A stretch of DNA of 64,000 nucleotides from Pseudomonadota bacterium (GCA_022843465.1 JALHNO010000003.1:62001-126000), one strand, 5' to 3'. Positions 8,773 to 24,729 are shown, numbered from the stretch's first letter. Made by a program: numbers and translations. The notes: generated by a model not told the origin, from the letters alone.

Positions 8773-9963
8773 ATGAATCAGTACGGCAACGCTGTGCTCA
8801 CGCGCAGCTGGCGGCGTGGCCGCGGTCTTGCACCTGGGAGTGAATTGCGGCATCGGCCAAATCCGGGCCGGCACAGCAGACGCCGCGATCTGCACATGCT
8901 GGTCGGCGGGCTGCTGGCAATCCTGCTGGCGAGCTGCGGCAAGCCACCGCAACCAGTAAGCACGCAACCGAGCCTGACCGTAACCGTCGGCACCCTCGAG
9001 CAGGTCGACCTGGTTCGCGATATCGACGCGGCGGGCTCGGTGCGCGCCTGGGAAGAAATGAGTCTGGGGGTCGAACTCACGGGTGTGCGCGTTGCCGAGG
9101 TGCGAGTGGAAGTCGGTGATGCCGTGCGCAAGGGCGATGTGCTGGTCCAGCTTGATCGCCGCACAATGGAAGCCGAACTGCGTCAGCATGAGGCCATGGT
9201 GGCGCAGGCGCTGGCCAATGAAGTGCTCGCGCGTGCCAATGGCGAGCGTGCGCGGGCGATGCGCGAGCGCAAACTGATGGCGGCCGGTGATATCGAGCAG
9301 ATGATTGCCAGCGAACGTGTCGCCGAAGCCGCTGTGCTGAACGCGCGCGCCGCCCTGGCTTCCGCGAAACTGCGGCTGGAGTTCACCAGCCTGCGTGCGC
9401 CCGACGATGGCCTGATCTCGGCGCGCAGCGTGCAGCCCGGTCAGGTGATCGGTGCCGGGGCAGAGTTGCTGCGGCTGATCCGCCAGGGTCGACTGGAATG
9501 GCGCGCGGAACTTCCCGAGTCGGATTTTCTGCAGCTCGCAGTGGGTGCACGGGTGGCAGTCGCCTCGCCTGCCGGCGATGTTGAGGGTCGTGTGCGCGCC
9601 TTGTCGCCTTCGCTCGACGCGGTCAGTCGAACCGGCATTGCCTATGTCGATCTGCCGCAGCCAGGTGCTCTGATTGCAGGCATGTTCGCCGCGGGTCGAA
9701 TCCACCTCGCGGCCACCGCGGCAACGATGCTGCCGTCAGCGGCGATTGTCGAGCGCGATGGCTATCGCTATGCCTTTGTACTGGATGCAGACGATATCGC
9801 GCGGCAACGTCGTGTCGAGGTCGGTCAGGTATCCGGTGCGCGCATTGAAGTGCTTGCCGGCATCAGCGCGGACGATCGGGTTGTCGTTCGCGGCGCGGCC
9901 TTCCTCAGCGACGGTGATCGCGTGCGGGTAGTGGCGGACGACGCCAGCGCGACGGAATCCTGA
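8773..9963 (+). CDS. RND efflux periplasmic adaptor (membrane fusion) protein
   Basis: A 396-residue protein from the ATG at 8773. A strong lipobox, LLASC with Cys55, follows a run of basic residues and a hydrophobic stretch, so the mature protein is probably lipid-anchored in the inner membrane. VRVEVGDAVRKGDVLVQLD is the biotinyl-lipoyl-like half motif of HlyD/AcrA adaptors. It is followed by a coiled-coil hairpin (about 145-215), a second lipoyl half and a beta-barrel domain. The signal peptide would be unusually long from this start; the ATG at 8896 (MLVGGLLAILLASC) is a possible true start. It lies 3 bp upstream of the pump gene. No outer-membrane channel gene is present. Confidence 0.85.
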   Translation: MNQYGNAVLTRSWRRGRGLAPGSELRHRPNPGRHSRRRDLHMLVGGLLAILLASCGKPPQPVSTQPSLTVTVGTLEQVDLVRDIDAAGSVRAWEEMSLGVELTGVRVAEVRVEVGDAVRKGDVLVQLDRRTMEAELRQHEAMVAQALANEVLARANGERARAMRERKLMAAGDIEQMIASERVAEAAVLNARAALASAKLRLEFTSLRAPDDGLISARSVQPGQVIGAGAELLRLIRQGRLEWRAELPESDFLQLAVGARVAVASPAGDVEGRVRALSPSLDAVSRTGIAYVDLPQPGALIAGMFAAGRIHLAATAATMLPSAAIVERDGYRYAFVLDADDIARQRRVEVGQVSGARIEVLAGISADDRVVVRGAAFLSDGDRVRVVADDASATES

Positions 9964-9966
9964 GTC

Positions 9967-16425
<6,459 letters not shown>

Positions 16426-16473
16426 GGCATTGCCGAGGCGCCTTGCCCCTGCTATCGGATTGTGATTCTGTCG

Positions 16474-16646
16474 AACGGAGCTTGCCTCGCTGCTTTTGCC
16501 CTTGATGTTGTAGAGCGGGGCTTGCCCCGCTGTTGTTGATCTTGCAATCCAAGCCAGAGCAGCGGGGCAAGCCCCGCTCTATGAAATCCCCTTTAGGGGA
16601 CAAGATCAACAGCCGATCAAGTGCAGCGGGGCAAGCCCCGCTCTAC
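16474..16646. repeat. Cluster of REP-like palindromes between epmA and glmM
   Basis: Three good copies of a palindrome with core AGCGGGGCAAGCCCCGCT lie at 16512-16533, 16557-16582 and 16622-16645, and a decayed copy (CGGAGCTTGCCTCG) at 16474-16493. The first good copy is inverted relative to the other two, so copies 1 and 2 can pair over a longer distance. A separate perfect palindrome, TCCCCTTTAGGGGA, sits at 16587-16600. Together these fill most of the 328-bp gap between two same-strand genes. No REP-associated transposase is in the window. Confidence 0.85.
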
Positions 16647-16753
16647 AAGAACTTGTGGGGACCCGGTTGATGGAAAAAACAGCGCAAGCAGACCAGGCCT
16701 CCACAAGCACGCCGTACTCGGCGATACTGCACGATATTCGAGACGGAACCACC

Positions 16754-18109
16754 ATGGGGCAACGACAGTATTTCGGCACCGACGGCATCCGCGGACATGT
16801 CGGTGAGGCGCCGATCACCGCCGAGTTTGCGCTGCGACTGGGCAATGCGGCGGGGCGGGTGCTGGCGCAGGACAACCAGCGTACGGTGCTGATCGGCAAG
16901 GACACCCGGCTTTCCGGCTATATGCTGGAGGCTGCGCTGCAGGCTGGATTGATTGCGGCCGGTGCCAACGCCCAGTTGCTGGGTCCGATTCCGACGCCGG
17001 GCGTCGCCCAACTGGTCAAGCAGACCGGCGCCTGTGCCGGCATCGTGATCAGTGCGTCGCACAATCCACATCACGACAACGGCTTCAAGTTCTTCTCCGC
17101 TGCTGGCGAAAAGCTCAGCGACGGTGTCGAGCAGGCGATCGAAGACGCCCTCGCCGATACCTTCTTCAACTGCCCGCCCGACATGCTGGGCAAGGCCTCG
17201 CGCATGGTCGATGCCGGTGCGCGCTATCTGGATTTCTGTCAGGCCAGCGTTTCCGAAGGTTTTCATCTGCGTGGTCTGCGCCTGGTCCTCGACTGTGCCC
17301 ATGGCGCGACCTATAAACTGGCGCCGCAGTTGTTTGCCGGCTTGGGCGCCGAGGTCTACAGCACCGGTGTCGCGCCCGATGGGCTGAACATCAACAGCGA
17401 GTGCGGGTCCACCCATCCGCGCGCGTTGCAGGCAGCGGTGCTGGAGCAGAATGCCGATATCGGCATTGCCTTCGATGGCGATGGTGATCGCCTGATGCTG
17501 GTGGACCGTGGCGGCGGCATCCTTGATGGCGATGATCTGCTGCACCTGCTGGCCGCGGTCTGGCATCAGCAGGGCCGGCTGCGCGGGCCGGTGGTCGGAA
17601 CGCTGATGACCAATTTTGCGCTCGAGAAGCGTTTCGCCGAACTCGGCATTCCATTCGAGCGCGCCAACGTCGGTGACCGCTTCGTCCATGAGCGACTGGT
17701 CAGCCTGGATGGCATGCTCGGTGGCGAGGCGTCGGGGCATATTCTCTGTCTGGACCGTGCCGGCACCGGTGATGCCCTGGTCAATGCCCTGCAGGTGCTT
17801 GAGGCTTTGCAGACGAGCGGCCGTTCGGCCGCCGACTGGCGTGAATCGATGCCGCGCTTTCCGCAGCAGACCGTCAACGTGCGGGTACCGCGCGGTGCCC
17901 GTCCGCTGCAGAGCGAACGGGTCCAGGCCGAGCGCGCGCGGATCGAAACCCTGCTGGCTGGGCGCGGCCGATTGGTGCTGCGCGCCTCCGGTACCGAGCC
18001 CCTGGTCCGGGTCACCGTCGAGGCGGAATCGGCAGACGAGGTCGCGGAACTGGCGAGCACGCTGGCACAGGCCGTATCATCTGCGGCCCAGGCATCCTCA
18101 GCGGCCTGA
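16754..18109 (+). CDS. glmM: Phosphoglucosamine mutase
   Basis: Converts glucosamine-6-phosphate to glucosamine-1-phosphate for UDP-GlcNAc, feeding peptidoglycan and the lipid A genes further along. It has 451 residues: the N-terminal YFGTDGIRG (6-14), the catalytic phosphoserine loop [12 protein letters not shown] with Ser102, the metal-binding loop FDGDGDR, the sugar-binding GGEASGH, and the phosphate-binding [11 protein letters not shown] near the C-terminus. The ATG at 16754 gives the normal start [11 protein letters not shown]; 33 extra upstream codons are open but not part of the family. It follows the REP cluster. Confidence 0.95.
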   Translation: MGQRQYFGTDGIRGHVGEAPITAEFALRLGNAAGRVLAQDNQRTVLIGKDTRLSGYMLEAALQAGLIAAGANAQLLGPIPTPGVAQLVKQTGACAGIVISASHNPHHDNGFKFFSAAGEKLSDGVEQAIEDALADTFFNCPPDMLGKASRMVDAGARYLDFCQASVSEGFHLRGLRLVLDCAHGATYKLAPQLFAGLGAEVYSTGVAPDGLNINSECGSTHPRALQAAVLEQNADIGIAFDGDGDRLMLVDRGGGILDGDDLLHLLAAVWHQQGRLRGPVVGTLMTNFALEKRFAELGIPFERANVGDRFVHERLVSLDGMLGGEASGHILCLDRAGTGDALVNALQVLEALQTSGRSAADWRESMPRFPQQTVNVRVPRGARPLQSERVQAERARIETLLAGRGRLVLRASGTEPLVRVTVEAESADEVAELASTLAQAVSSAAQASSAA

Positions 18110-18176
18110 AAGGGGTCGCCTTGCGGCAGCGCAGCGATCGATGATCGAGTTCCCCAATACGAGCACAGACCTTCCG

Positions 18177-19115
18177 ATGAGCAAGCACGTACCCACGCTG
18201 GACATTCGCCGCTTCGATACCGATCGCAGCGCCTTCGTCGCCGAGATCGGCAGTGCCTATCGCGAGTACGGATTCTGCGGGATCAGTGGTCATGGCATCT
18301 CCAAGGATCTGATCGATCGCTCGTATCAGGCGTTCAAGGAATTCTTCGCCCTGCCCGAAGCGGTGAAGCGCAAGTACCACGTGCCCGGCAGTGGCGGCGC
18401 TCGTGGGTACACCGGCTTCATGGTCGAGACCGCCAAGGATTCGAAATACCCGGATCTGAAGGAATTCTGGCATTTCGGTCGCGAGATCCCGCGCGATTCG
18501 AAATACGCCGATGTCATGCCGGCCAATCTGTGGCCGGAAGAAGTACCGGGCTTCCGCGAATACGGCTACGGGCTCTATCAGGCGCTCGACGATCTTGGTG
18601 CCCGCGTGCTGCGCGCGCTCGCCTTGCACATCGATCTGCCGGAGCATTTTTTCGACGACAAGATCAACTTCGGCAACAGCATCCTGCGCCCGATCCACTA
18701 TCCGCCGATCACCGCGCCGGAAGTGCCCAATGTGCGCGCCGGTGCCCACGAGGACATCAATTTCATCACCCTGCTGGTCGGCGCCAGTGCGGCCGGTCTG
18801 GAGCTGCTGACCCGCGAAGGAAGCTGGCTGCCGATCACCACCCAGGGCGACACCATCGTGGTCAATATCGGCGACATGCTGCAGCGTCTGAGCAATCATG
18901 TGTATCCATCGACCACCCATCGCGTGGTCAATCCGCCCGGCGAACTGGCGCGGCAGCCGCGGTACTCGGTGCCCTTCTTCCTGCACCCGAATCCGGATTA
19001 TCTGATCGAGACGCTGCCCAACTGCATCAGTGCGGATCGGCCCAATCGCTATCCGACACCGATCACCTCGCACGACTACCTGATGGAGCGCCTGCGCGAG
19101 ATCAAGCTGGTCTGA
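18177..19115 (+). CDS. 2-oxoglutarate/Fe(II) dioxygenase, isopenicillin N synthase-like family
   Basis: A 312-residue soluble enzyme. The N-terminal DIOX_N part includes REYGFCGISGHGI (29-41). The double-stranded beta-helix core carries the iron triad His191, Asp193 (AHEDINF) and His248 (THRVVN), and the 2-oxoglutarate clamp Arg262/Ser264 (RYSVPFF). The motifs look intact, so the protein should be active, but the substrate is unknown; relatives act on small metabolites. The ATG at 18177 is chosen because it gives the common start MSKHVPTLDI; an in-frame ATG at 18141 would add 12 residues. It lies 67 bp after glmM and is convergent with rnhB. Confidence 0.83.
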   Translation: MSKHVPTLDIRRFDTDRSAFVAEIGSAYREYGFCGISGHGISKDLIDRSYQAFKEFFALPEAVKRKYHVPGSGGARGYTGFMVETAKDSKYPDLKEFWHFGREIPRDSKYADVMPANLWPEEVPGFREYGYGLYQALDDLGARVLRALALHIDLPEHFFDDKINFGNSILRPIHYPPITAPEVPNVRAGAHEDINFITLLVGASAAGLELLTREGSWLPITTQGDTIVVNIGDMLQRLSNHVYPSTTHRVVNPPGELARQPRYSVPFFLHPNPDYLIETLPNCISADRPNRYPTPITSHDYLMERLREIKLV

Positions 19116-19178
19116 TCTGCGCTTCCTGCGCCGGGAGTTTGGTGCCCGCACGCATCAGCATCGTCGGGTCCGGCAAGT

Positions 19179-19760
19179 TCAGAAGAGACCGGGCTCGATC
19201 ACCGCACGCACCGGCGCAAAGCTGCGCCGGTGTTCGGCACAGGCGCCGAGTCGGCGCAGCGCGTCCAGATGGTCCGGCGTCGGGTAGCCCTTGTGACGCG
19301 CAAAGCCATAGCCCGGATGGATGTCTTCCAGGGCGATCATCAAGCGGTCGCGTTCAACCTTGGCAAGGATGCTGGCCGCGCTGATGGCAGGCTCCAGTGC
19401 ATCGCCGCCGATCAGCGCACGGGCCGGGCAGGGCAGGGCCAGCGGCAAGCGGTTGCCGTCAATCAGCGCAAGCTCGGGGATCGGTCTGAGCAGGTGCAGT
19501 GAGCGCGCCATGCCGCGCAGGGTCGCCTGCAGGATATTGTGCTGATCGATTTCGGCGCGGCCGACGATCTCGATATGGAATGCCAGGGCCTGGGCCCGGA
19601 TCAATGGCGCCAGGCGCTCGCGTTCGGCCTCGCTGAGCCGCTTGGAGTCGTCGAGGCCCGCAATCGGCCGCTGCGGGTCCAGGATCACGGCGGCGACGAC
19701 GACCGGACCTGCGAGCGGGCCTCGGCCGGCCTCATCGACACCGGCGACAAGCTGGCTCAT
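19179..19760 (-). CDS. rnhB: Ribonuclease HII
   Basis: Cuts the RNA strand of RNA-DNA hybrids and single ribonucleotides in DNA. It has 193 residues from the ATG at 19758-19760: the catalytic [14 protein letters not shown] with Asp9 and Glu10, [23 protein letters not shown] with the third acidic residue, and [13 protein letters not shown] with [12 protein letters not shown]. An earlier ATG (19812-19814) would add 18 residues without family support. In related genomes rnhB directly follows lpxB; here an opposite-strand gene separates them. Confidence 0.93.
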   Translation of the reverse strand: MSQLVAGVDEAGRGPLAGPVVVAAVILDPQRPIAGLDDSKRLSEAERERLAPLIRAQALAFHIEIVGRAEIDQHNILQATLRGMARSLHLLRPIPELALIDGNRLPLALPCPARALIGGDALEPAISAASILAKVERDRLMIALEDIHPGYGFARHKGYPTPDHLDALRRLGACAEHRRSFAPVRAVIEPGLF

Positions 19761-19856
19761 CCGGGTGGCCGATGACGCCGTGTCGGCGTCGGGTACTGCA
19801 CTTTGCGCGGGCAATCCGGTAGGGTCATTGCCCAGTATTCTACGTCAGAGCCAGTC

Positions 19857-20579
19857 ATGGACATCGAAAACAGTCCAGTAGCCGCGCCGGGCGCGGCACC
19901 TCCGCGTTTGACCATGGCCGCGTTCTGGCGTGACTTTGGCGACGAGGTGCTGAGTCTGGATCGCGGCCTGCCGTGGACCTTCATGCAGATGCTGCTGCGC
20001 CCCGGCTTGCTGGTGCGTCGCTACGTGCTGGACCGCGACGCGCGGGTGGTGCGGCCGTTGCGCTATTTCCTGATCGGCTTTGCGCTGCTGGCTGTGTCCG
20101 CGCAGATCAGCGGCGCTGCCGGCGCCGCACTGCACGGATTCGAGCGCGGCTTTACCCAGCAAAATGGCGCCGGGCCTGAGAGTGCGGCCATCGTCGCGGT
20201 GCTGAGCCAGGTCCAGTGGCTGCTGCTCGGCATCGGCATGCCGGCGATGGCTGCCGCCCTGCTGCGGCTCAATCACGCGCAGCAGCCCAATTTCGCCGAG
20301 ATGTGGGTGCTGTCGATGTTCGTCACCGGCCATAGCCTGCTGCTCTGGGCCCTGCCGATGCTGCTGGGCGAGCAGATGCCCGCCATCGTGCTGCCGCTGA
20401 TGCTCTTGGTGCCACCGTTCTGGTTCGTGTCGACCGCGACCGGCTATTTCACCGGGTCGCTGGCTGCGCGGATCTTTCGTGCCCTGCTGGCGATGATGCT
20501 GGCAGCCGTCCTGATGATCCTGTTTCTGCTCGGATGCATCGCGATTACTTCGGTCGTGCTGCGATTCTGGTCGGTTTAG
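19857..20579 (+). CDS. DUF3667-like membrane protein
   Basis: A 240-residue protein. The cytosolic N-terminal part has FWRDFGDEVLSLDRGLPWTF then LLRPGLLVRRYVLDRDARVVRPLRYFLIG, the pattern of the DUF3667 family, followed by four or five hydrophobic helices. Function unknown. It sits on the plus strand between lpxB and rnhB, both on the minus strand, and is divergent from rnhB with about 95 bp between starts. The ATG at 19857 is supported by the start of the conserved part; an upstream in-frame start at 19803 seems unlikely because it would overlap rnhB's control region. Confidence 0.7.
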   Translation: MDIENSPVAAPGAAPPRLTMAAFWRDFGDEVLSLDRGLPWTFMQMLLRPGLLVRRYVLDRDARVVRPLRYFLIGFALLAVSAQISGAAGAALHGFERGFTQQNGAGPESAAIVAVLSQVQWLLLGIGMPAMAAALLRLNHAQQPNFAEMWVLSMFVTGHSLLLWALPMLLGEQMPAIVLPLMLLVPPFWFVSTATGYFTGSLAARIFRALLAMMLAAVLMILFLLGCIAITSVVLRFWSV

Positions 20580-20616
20580 GCCGAGAACCGATGCGCTGGT
20601 GGTCATTCGCTCAGTC

Positions 20617-21780
20617 TTAATCTGCGCTGGCCGCCGCGCGCGTTGCCAGCAGGTCGGCGATGGCTGCAGCGGCGGCCACCGCACCGCCGCCTTGCAGCGC
20701 GCGATGTTGCGCCACAAACCCCTCGATCTGGCGCGTCGCCGCGGTCGATCCGGGCATCAGTTGCAGCAGGGCATCGGCGAGCCGGTCGGGTTGGCAGTCG
20801 CCCTGCAGCAGTTCCGGCACGACCGCACGGCCAGCGAGAATATTGGGCAGCGATACCGACGCTGACTTGAGCAGACCGAAGGTCCTGACGATCCAGTAGC
20901 TGAGCGCGGCGATGCGGTACGCGACCACCATCGGGCGCTTGCTCAGCATCACTTCGAGCGCCGCGGTCCCGGAGGCGACCAGCACCACATCGGCCGCCTT
21001 CATCGCCAGCTGGGCCTGGCCGTCGAGCACGCGCAGCTTGGACTGCGCGTGGAGTTCGCCGAGCAGCTGCTCGAATTCTGCGCGACAGGCGGGTGTTGCC
21101 ATCGGCGCGAGCAGATACAGGCCATTGCCGCTCCGCTGCTGGCAGATCAGGGCAGCAGCCACAAAATCCCGGGCCAGCCGGCGGATCTCGCCGAGCCGGC
21201 TGCCAGGCAGAACGGCAAGTACGGTCGCGTCGGCTGCGATCCCCAACTGCTGGCGCGCCGCCGAGCGATCCGGTTGCAACTCGAAGCGGTCTGCCAGCGG
21301 ATGCCCGACGAAGCGGGCGTCCACATCGTGGCGTGCGTAGATCGCTGGTTCCATCGGAAACAGGCATAGCACGCGATCCGCGCTGGCACCGATCTTCTGT
21401 GCGCGTTGCTCGCGCCAGGCCCAGACCGATGGACTGACATAGTGCACGGTGGCAATGCCGGCGCGGCGCAGTTTGCGTTCCAGGCCAAGGTTGAAATCCG
21501 GCGCGTCGATGCCGATGAAGACATCGGGTCGCCACTGCAGCAGTTGCTGGTGCAAGCTGCGGCGCAGCCTGAGCAGACGCGGCAAATGGCGGAGCACCTC
21601 GACCAGACCCATGACCGCCAACTCGTCGGCGCGGTGCCAGGCGGTGAGGCCGGCCGCGATCATTTCGGGTCCGCCGATGCCGGCGAACTCGGCATCGGGA
21701 TAGCGCGCGCGCAGCGCTGCGATCAGGGGGGCGCCGAGCTGGTCTCCCGAGGTTTCACCGGCAATCAGTGCAATGCGCAT
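20617..21780 (-). CDS. lpxB: Lipid-A-disaccharide synthase
   Basis: A GT19 glycosyltransferase that joins lipid X to UDP-diacylglucosamine in lipid A synthesis at the inner membrane. It has 387 residues: the start MRIALIAGETSGDQLGAPLI, then FAGIGGPEMIAAG, YVSPSVWAWRE and FPMEPAIYARHDVDARFVGHPLADRF are family signatures, and the nucleotide-binding C-terminal part follows. The ATG at 21778-21780 matches the usual start; 17 extra open codons upstream are not family-like. It is the last gene of the lpxD-fabZ-lpxA-lpxB run and lies 87 bp after lpxA. Confidence 0.95.
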   Translation of the reverse strand: MRIALIAGETSGDQLGAPLIAALRARYPDAEFAGIGGPEMIAAGLTAWHRADELAVMGLVEVLRHLPRLLRLRRSLHQQLLQWRPDVFIGIDAPDFNLGLERKLRRAGIATVHYVSPSVWAWREQRAQKIGASADRVLCLFPMEPAIYARHDVDARFVGHPLADRFELQPDRSAARQQLGIAADATVLAVLPGSRLGEIRRLARDFVAAALICQQRSGNGLYLLAPMATPACRAEFEQLLGELHAQSKLRVLDGQAQLAMKAADVVLVASGTAALEVMLSKRPMVVAYRIAALSYWIVRTFGLLKSASVSLPNILAGRAVVPELLQGDCQPDRLADALLQLMPGSTAATRQIEGFVAQHRALQGGGAVAAAAAIADLLATRAAASAD

Positions 21781-21867
21781 CGGCGTTGGTGACTCTCTGG
21801 GCTGGGACGCAAGGGTGATGCGGCGGCTCAAGGCTTGCCATGTTGCCCAGGCGCGGCTGGACAGGTT

Positions 21868-22656
21868 TCAGCGGATCAGGCTGCGCTCACTGCGATCGAT
21901 GAACTCGACCAGCATGCGCAGTTCCTGTTCACTGCCCGCCGCCGCGTCGATCTGATTGCGTGCCTCGGCGAGCGGCAGACCGGCCAGATAGAGCGTCTTG
22001 TAGGCGCGGCGGATCGACATGATGGTGTCGGGCGCAAAGCCGCGGCGCTTCAGGCCCTCGCTATTGATGCCCTTGGGCTCGGCAAAATTGCCGGCGACGG
22101 TGACATAGGGCGGCACATCGCGATTGATCACTGAACCCATCGAGGTAAAGGCATGCGCGCCGACCTGGCAGAACTGGTGGATCAGGGTGAATCCGCCCAG
22201 GATGGCGAAGTCGTCGACACGGACATGACCAGCGAGCGAGGCGGCGTTGGCGAAGATCGTGTTGCTGCCGATGATGCAGTCATGCGCGACATGGACATAG
22301 GCCATCAGCCAGTTGCCATTGCCGATGCGGGTGATGCCGCCGCCGTCGTCGGTGCCGCGATTGAGGGTGACGAACTCGCGGAACATGTTGTCGTCGCCGA
22401 TCTCGAGCACGGCGTTCTGCTCACCGTGATACTTCTTGTCCTGCGGGTCGGCGCCGATCGAGCCGAACTGGTAGAAGCGATTGCGCTGGCCAATCCGCGT
22501 GGGTCCCTGGATCACCACATGCGGACCGATCCAGCAGCCGTCCCCGATCTCGACACCGGCACCGATGATCGAATACGCGCCGATGGCGACCTGATCGCCA
22601 ATCCGCGCGCCCGGATCAATGATCGCGGTCGGATGAATGAGGCCCGCGTCGGTCAT
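21868..22656 (-). CDS. lpxA: UDP-N-acetylglucosamine O-acyltransferase
   Basis: First acylation of UDP-GlcNAc in lipid A synthesis. A 262-residue left-handed beta-helix protein with many hexapeptide repeats (IHPTAIIDPGARIGDQVAIG at the start), the catalytic His in YVHVAHDCIIGSN, and the helical C-terminal part with RRGFAPDTIMSIRRAYKTLY. The ATG at 22654-22656 overlaps the fabZ stop by 4 bp, so the two are translationally coupled. Confidence 0.96.
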   Translation of the reverse strand: MTDAGLIHPTAIIDPGARIGDQVAIGAYSIIGAGVEIGDGCWIGPHVVIQGPTRIGQRNRFYQFGSIGADPQDKKYHGEQNAVLEIGDDNMFREFVTLNRGTDDGGGITRIGNGNWLMAYVHVAHDCIIGSNTIFANAASLAGHVRVDDFAILGGFTLIHQFCQVGAHAFTSMGSVINRDVPPYVTVAGNFAEPKGINSEGLKRRGFAPDTIMSIRRAYKTLYLAGLPLAEARNQIDAAAGSEQELRMLVEFIDRSERSLIR

Positions 22657-23123
22657 ACACTCGGCTCCGGTGCGGCGCACAGGATGTCGGCGCTGGCGAC
22701 TTCGACGCCATCGACCGAGGCAGTGCACTGGTACTGGCCCATGCGCCGGATCATCCGCTTCTGCACCACGTCCATCACCAGTTGATCGCCGGGCACTACG
22801 GTGCGCGAGAACCGCGCGTTGTCGACGCGCACCAGATAGTAGAGCTGGTTGGGCTTGGCATTGAAGCCATTGGAGAGCTGGGTCAGGATGCCCGATGCCT
22901 GTGCCATCGCCTCAATGACCAGCACGCCCGGCATCACCGGATGACCAGGGAAGTGCCCCATGAAGAACGGCTCATTGCAGGTGACGTTCTTGATCGCGCG
23001 CACACGCTTGCCGGGCTCGAATTCGATGACGCGATCGACCAGCAGAAACGGATAGCGATGCGGCAGGATGGCGGCGATCTGCCGCACATCGATGGGCAGC
23101 TTGATGGCGGGTTCAGTGTTCAT
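22653..23123 (-). CDS. fabZ: 3-hydroxyacyl-ACP dehydratase
   Basis: A hot-dog-fold dehydratase of fatty acid synthesis that competes with LpxA for 3-hydroxyacyl-ACP. It has 156 residues with LPHRYPFLLVDR, the catalytic His in FFMGHFPGHPVMPGVL, and the helix Glu in VLVIEAMAQASG. The start ATG (23121-23123) lies inside the last codons of lpxD and has AGGAAG upstream; the 3' end overlaps lpxA by 4 bp. An earlier in-frame start would extend deep into lpxD and is rejected. Confidence 0.96.
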   Translation of the reverse strand: MNTEPAIKLPIDVRQIAAILPHRYPFLLVDRVIEFEPGKRVRAIKNVTCNEPFFMGHFPGHPVMPGVLVIEAMAQASGILTQLSNGFNAKPNQLYYLVRVDNARFSRTVVPGDQLVMDVVQKRMIRRMGQYQCTASVDGVEVASADILCAAPEPSV

Positions 23124-24144
23124 TGCCTTGGCTTCCTGGAGGTTTGATTTTGCGGGCCAGCTCATCCAGATGACGGAAGCGTGCGGCATTCTTGCGCCAC
23201 GCGCTTTTTTCCTGGATAGGCGTCCCCGAACAGTATTCGCCGGGCTCGCGCAGACTGTGCGTGACCAGACTCATGGCGCCGATCACCACGCGATCGGCAA
23301 TTTCGATGTGACCTATGATACCGGCACCACCGCCAATCAGGCAGCGCCGGCCGATGCGGGCACTGCCGGCGATGGCTGCGCAGCCCGCAATCGCGGTGTG
23401 GGCGCCGATGAAGACGTTGTGCGCAATCTGGATCTGGTTGTCGAGGCGGACGTCCTCCTCAAGCACGGTGTCCTCCAGTGCGCCACGATCGATCGTGGTA
23501 TTGGCACCAATCTCGCAGTCGTCGCCAATGCGCACGCCGCCGCGCTGCGGCACCTTCAACCAGCGGCCGGCATCCATGGCCAGGCCAAAGCCATCGGCTC
23601 CGATCACGGCGCCGGGGTGAATCAGCACGCGAGCGCCCAGTTGCACGCGTTCGACCAGACAGACCCGGGCAACCAGGCGGGCGCCGGCACCGACCACGCA
23701 GTCGCGGCCGATGATGCAGCCGGGCCCGAGGATGGCGCCTGCACCGATGCGCGCGCTGGCGTCGATGACACAGAGCGGACCAATACTGGCGCTGTCGGCG
23801 ATCTCGGCACCGGCAGCGACCACGGCGGTAGGATGGATGCCCGCGTCCACCGGCCTGCTGATTTCGAAGCAGGCACTGATGCGGGCGAAGTCGGCGTAGG
23901 GATTGGCGCTGATGAGGCAGGCGCCGGTGGCATGTGCGGCATCCGCCTTCGACAGCACGACGGCTGCCGCCTGGGTGTTCGCCAGCGCGCCGCGGTAGCG
24001 CGTATTGGACAGAAAACTGATCTGGTCGGTCCCGGCATGCGCCAGCGTCCCGACGCCGCGCACGACCACGGTCCGCTCACCGATCAATTCCAGCGCAAAG
24101 CGGTCGGCCAACTCACCCAGGCTAAGGCCCGTGGGCGTGTTCAT
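23113..24144 (-). CDS. lpxD: UDP-3-O-(3-hydroxyacyl)glucosamine N-acyltransferase
   Basis: Third acylation-pathway enzyme of lipid A. A 343-residue trimeric beta-helix protein. The N-terminal uridine-binding part has SLGELADRFALELIG and LAHAGTDQISFLSN. Hexapeptide repeats run from about residue 100 to 300, with the catalytic His region IQIAHNVFIGAHTAIAGC. The C-terminal helix (WRKNAARFRHLDELARKIK) is normal. It overlaps fabZ by 11 bp and skp by 4 bp, giving a tightly packed operon. Confidence 0.95.
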   Translation of the reverse strand: MNTPTGLSLGELADRFALELIGERTVVVRGVGTLAHAGTDQISFLSNTRYRGALANTQAAAVVLSKADAAHATGACLISANPYADFARISACFEISRPVDAGIHPTAVVAAGAEIADSASIGPLCVIDASARIGAGAILGPGCIIGRDCVVGAGARLVARVCLVERVQLGARVLIHPGAVIGADGFGLAMDAGRWLKVPQRGGVRIGDDCEIGANTTIDRGALEDTVLEEDVRLDNQIQIAHNVFIGAHTAIAGCAAIAGSARIGRRCLIGGGAGIIGHIEIADRVVIGAMSLVTHSLREPGEYCSGTPIQEKSAWRKNAARFRHLDELARKIKPPGSQGNEH

Positions 24145-24698
24145 CTGGGTGTGTCACTGGCAGCGGCCTGGGCCCGCAATCGGGCCAGCACCTCGTCGGT
24201 GATATCGATCCGGGCACTGGCATACAGCATCGGTGCCGGGACCACCAGATCATAGCCGTTGGCGCGGGCATACTCGATCACCGCATCGGTGATCTCGGGC
24301 CAGCGGCGGCTCAGTTCGGCGTCGCCACGTGCCTTCAGGTCATCGTTCAACTGCTTGCGCGTACGCTCGATACCACGTTGCAGGGTAAGGATCTCGCGCT
24401 GCAGGGCCTCGGCGGCCGGCTTGGTCATCGTCGCCGCATCGCGCCGCTCGCGCACGATCAGTGCATCCAGCCTGGCCTGTTCGACCTTGAGCTGGGCGTC
24501 GCGCTCACGAAACTCGCTGGCGATCTGTGCGCGTGCGGCGACCACCTGGGGTGCGTTGTCGAGCAGACGCTTCATGTCGACGTAGCCGATCTTCTGCGCG
24601 CCCGGTGACTGGGCCAGGGCGATCAGCGGAAAAAGCAGGGCCAACAGCATCCATACGATGCCGCCTGGCCCGCGTTTTGTTCCGCCGATTTCCCGCAT
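24141..24698 (-). CDS. skp: Skp/OmpH-family periplasmic chaperone
   Basis: A 185-residue exported chaperone that escorts outer-membrane proteins to the BAM complex encoded just upstream. The signal peptide covers about 1-30 (ending LIALAQ). The mature part begins KIGYVDMKRLLDNAPQV, then two long charged helices (about 50-130) form the tentacle coiled coil, and the C-terminal strand region has YARANGYDLVV. The ATG at 24696-24698 has GGGAAGG upstream, better than the further open codons. It overlaps lpxD by 4 bp. Confidence 0.9.
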   Translation of the reverse strand: MREIGGTKRGPGGIVWMLLALLFPLIALAQSPGAQKIGYVDMKRLLDNAPQVVAARAQIASEFRERDAQLKVEQARLDALIVRERRDAATMTKPAAEALQREILTLQRGIERTRKQLNDDLKARGDAELSRRWPEITDAVIEYARANGYDLVVPAPMLYASARIDITDEVLARLRAQAAASDTPR

Positions 24699-24729
24699 GC
24701 TGCCTTCCCGGTTGCCCTGATGATACCGG

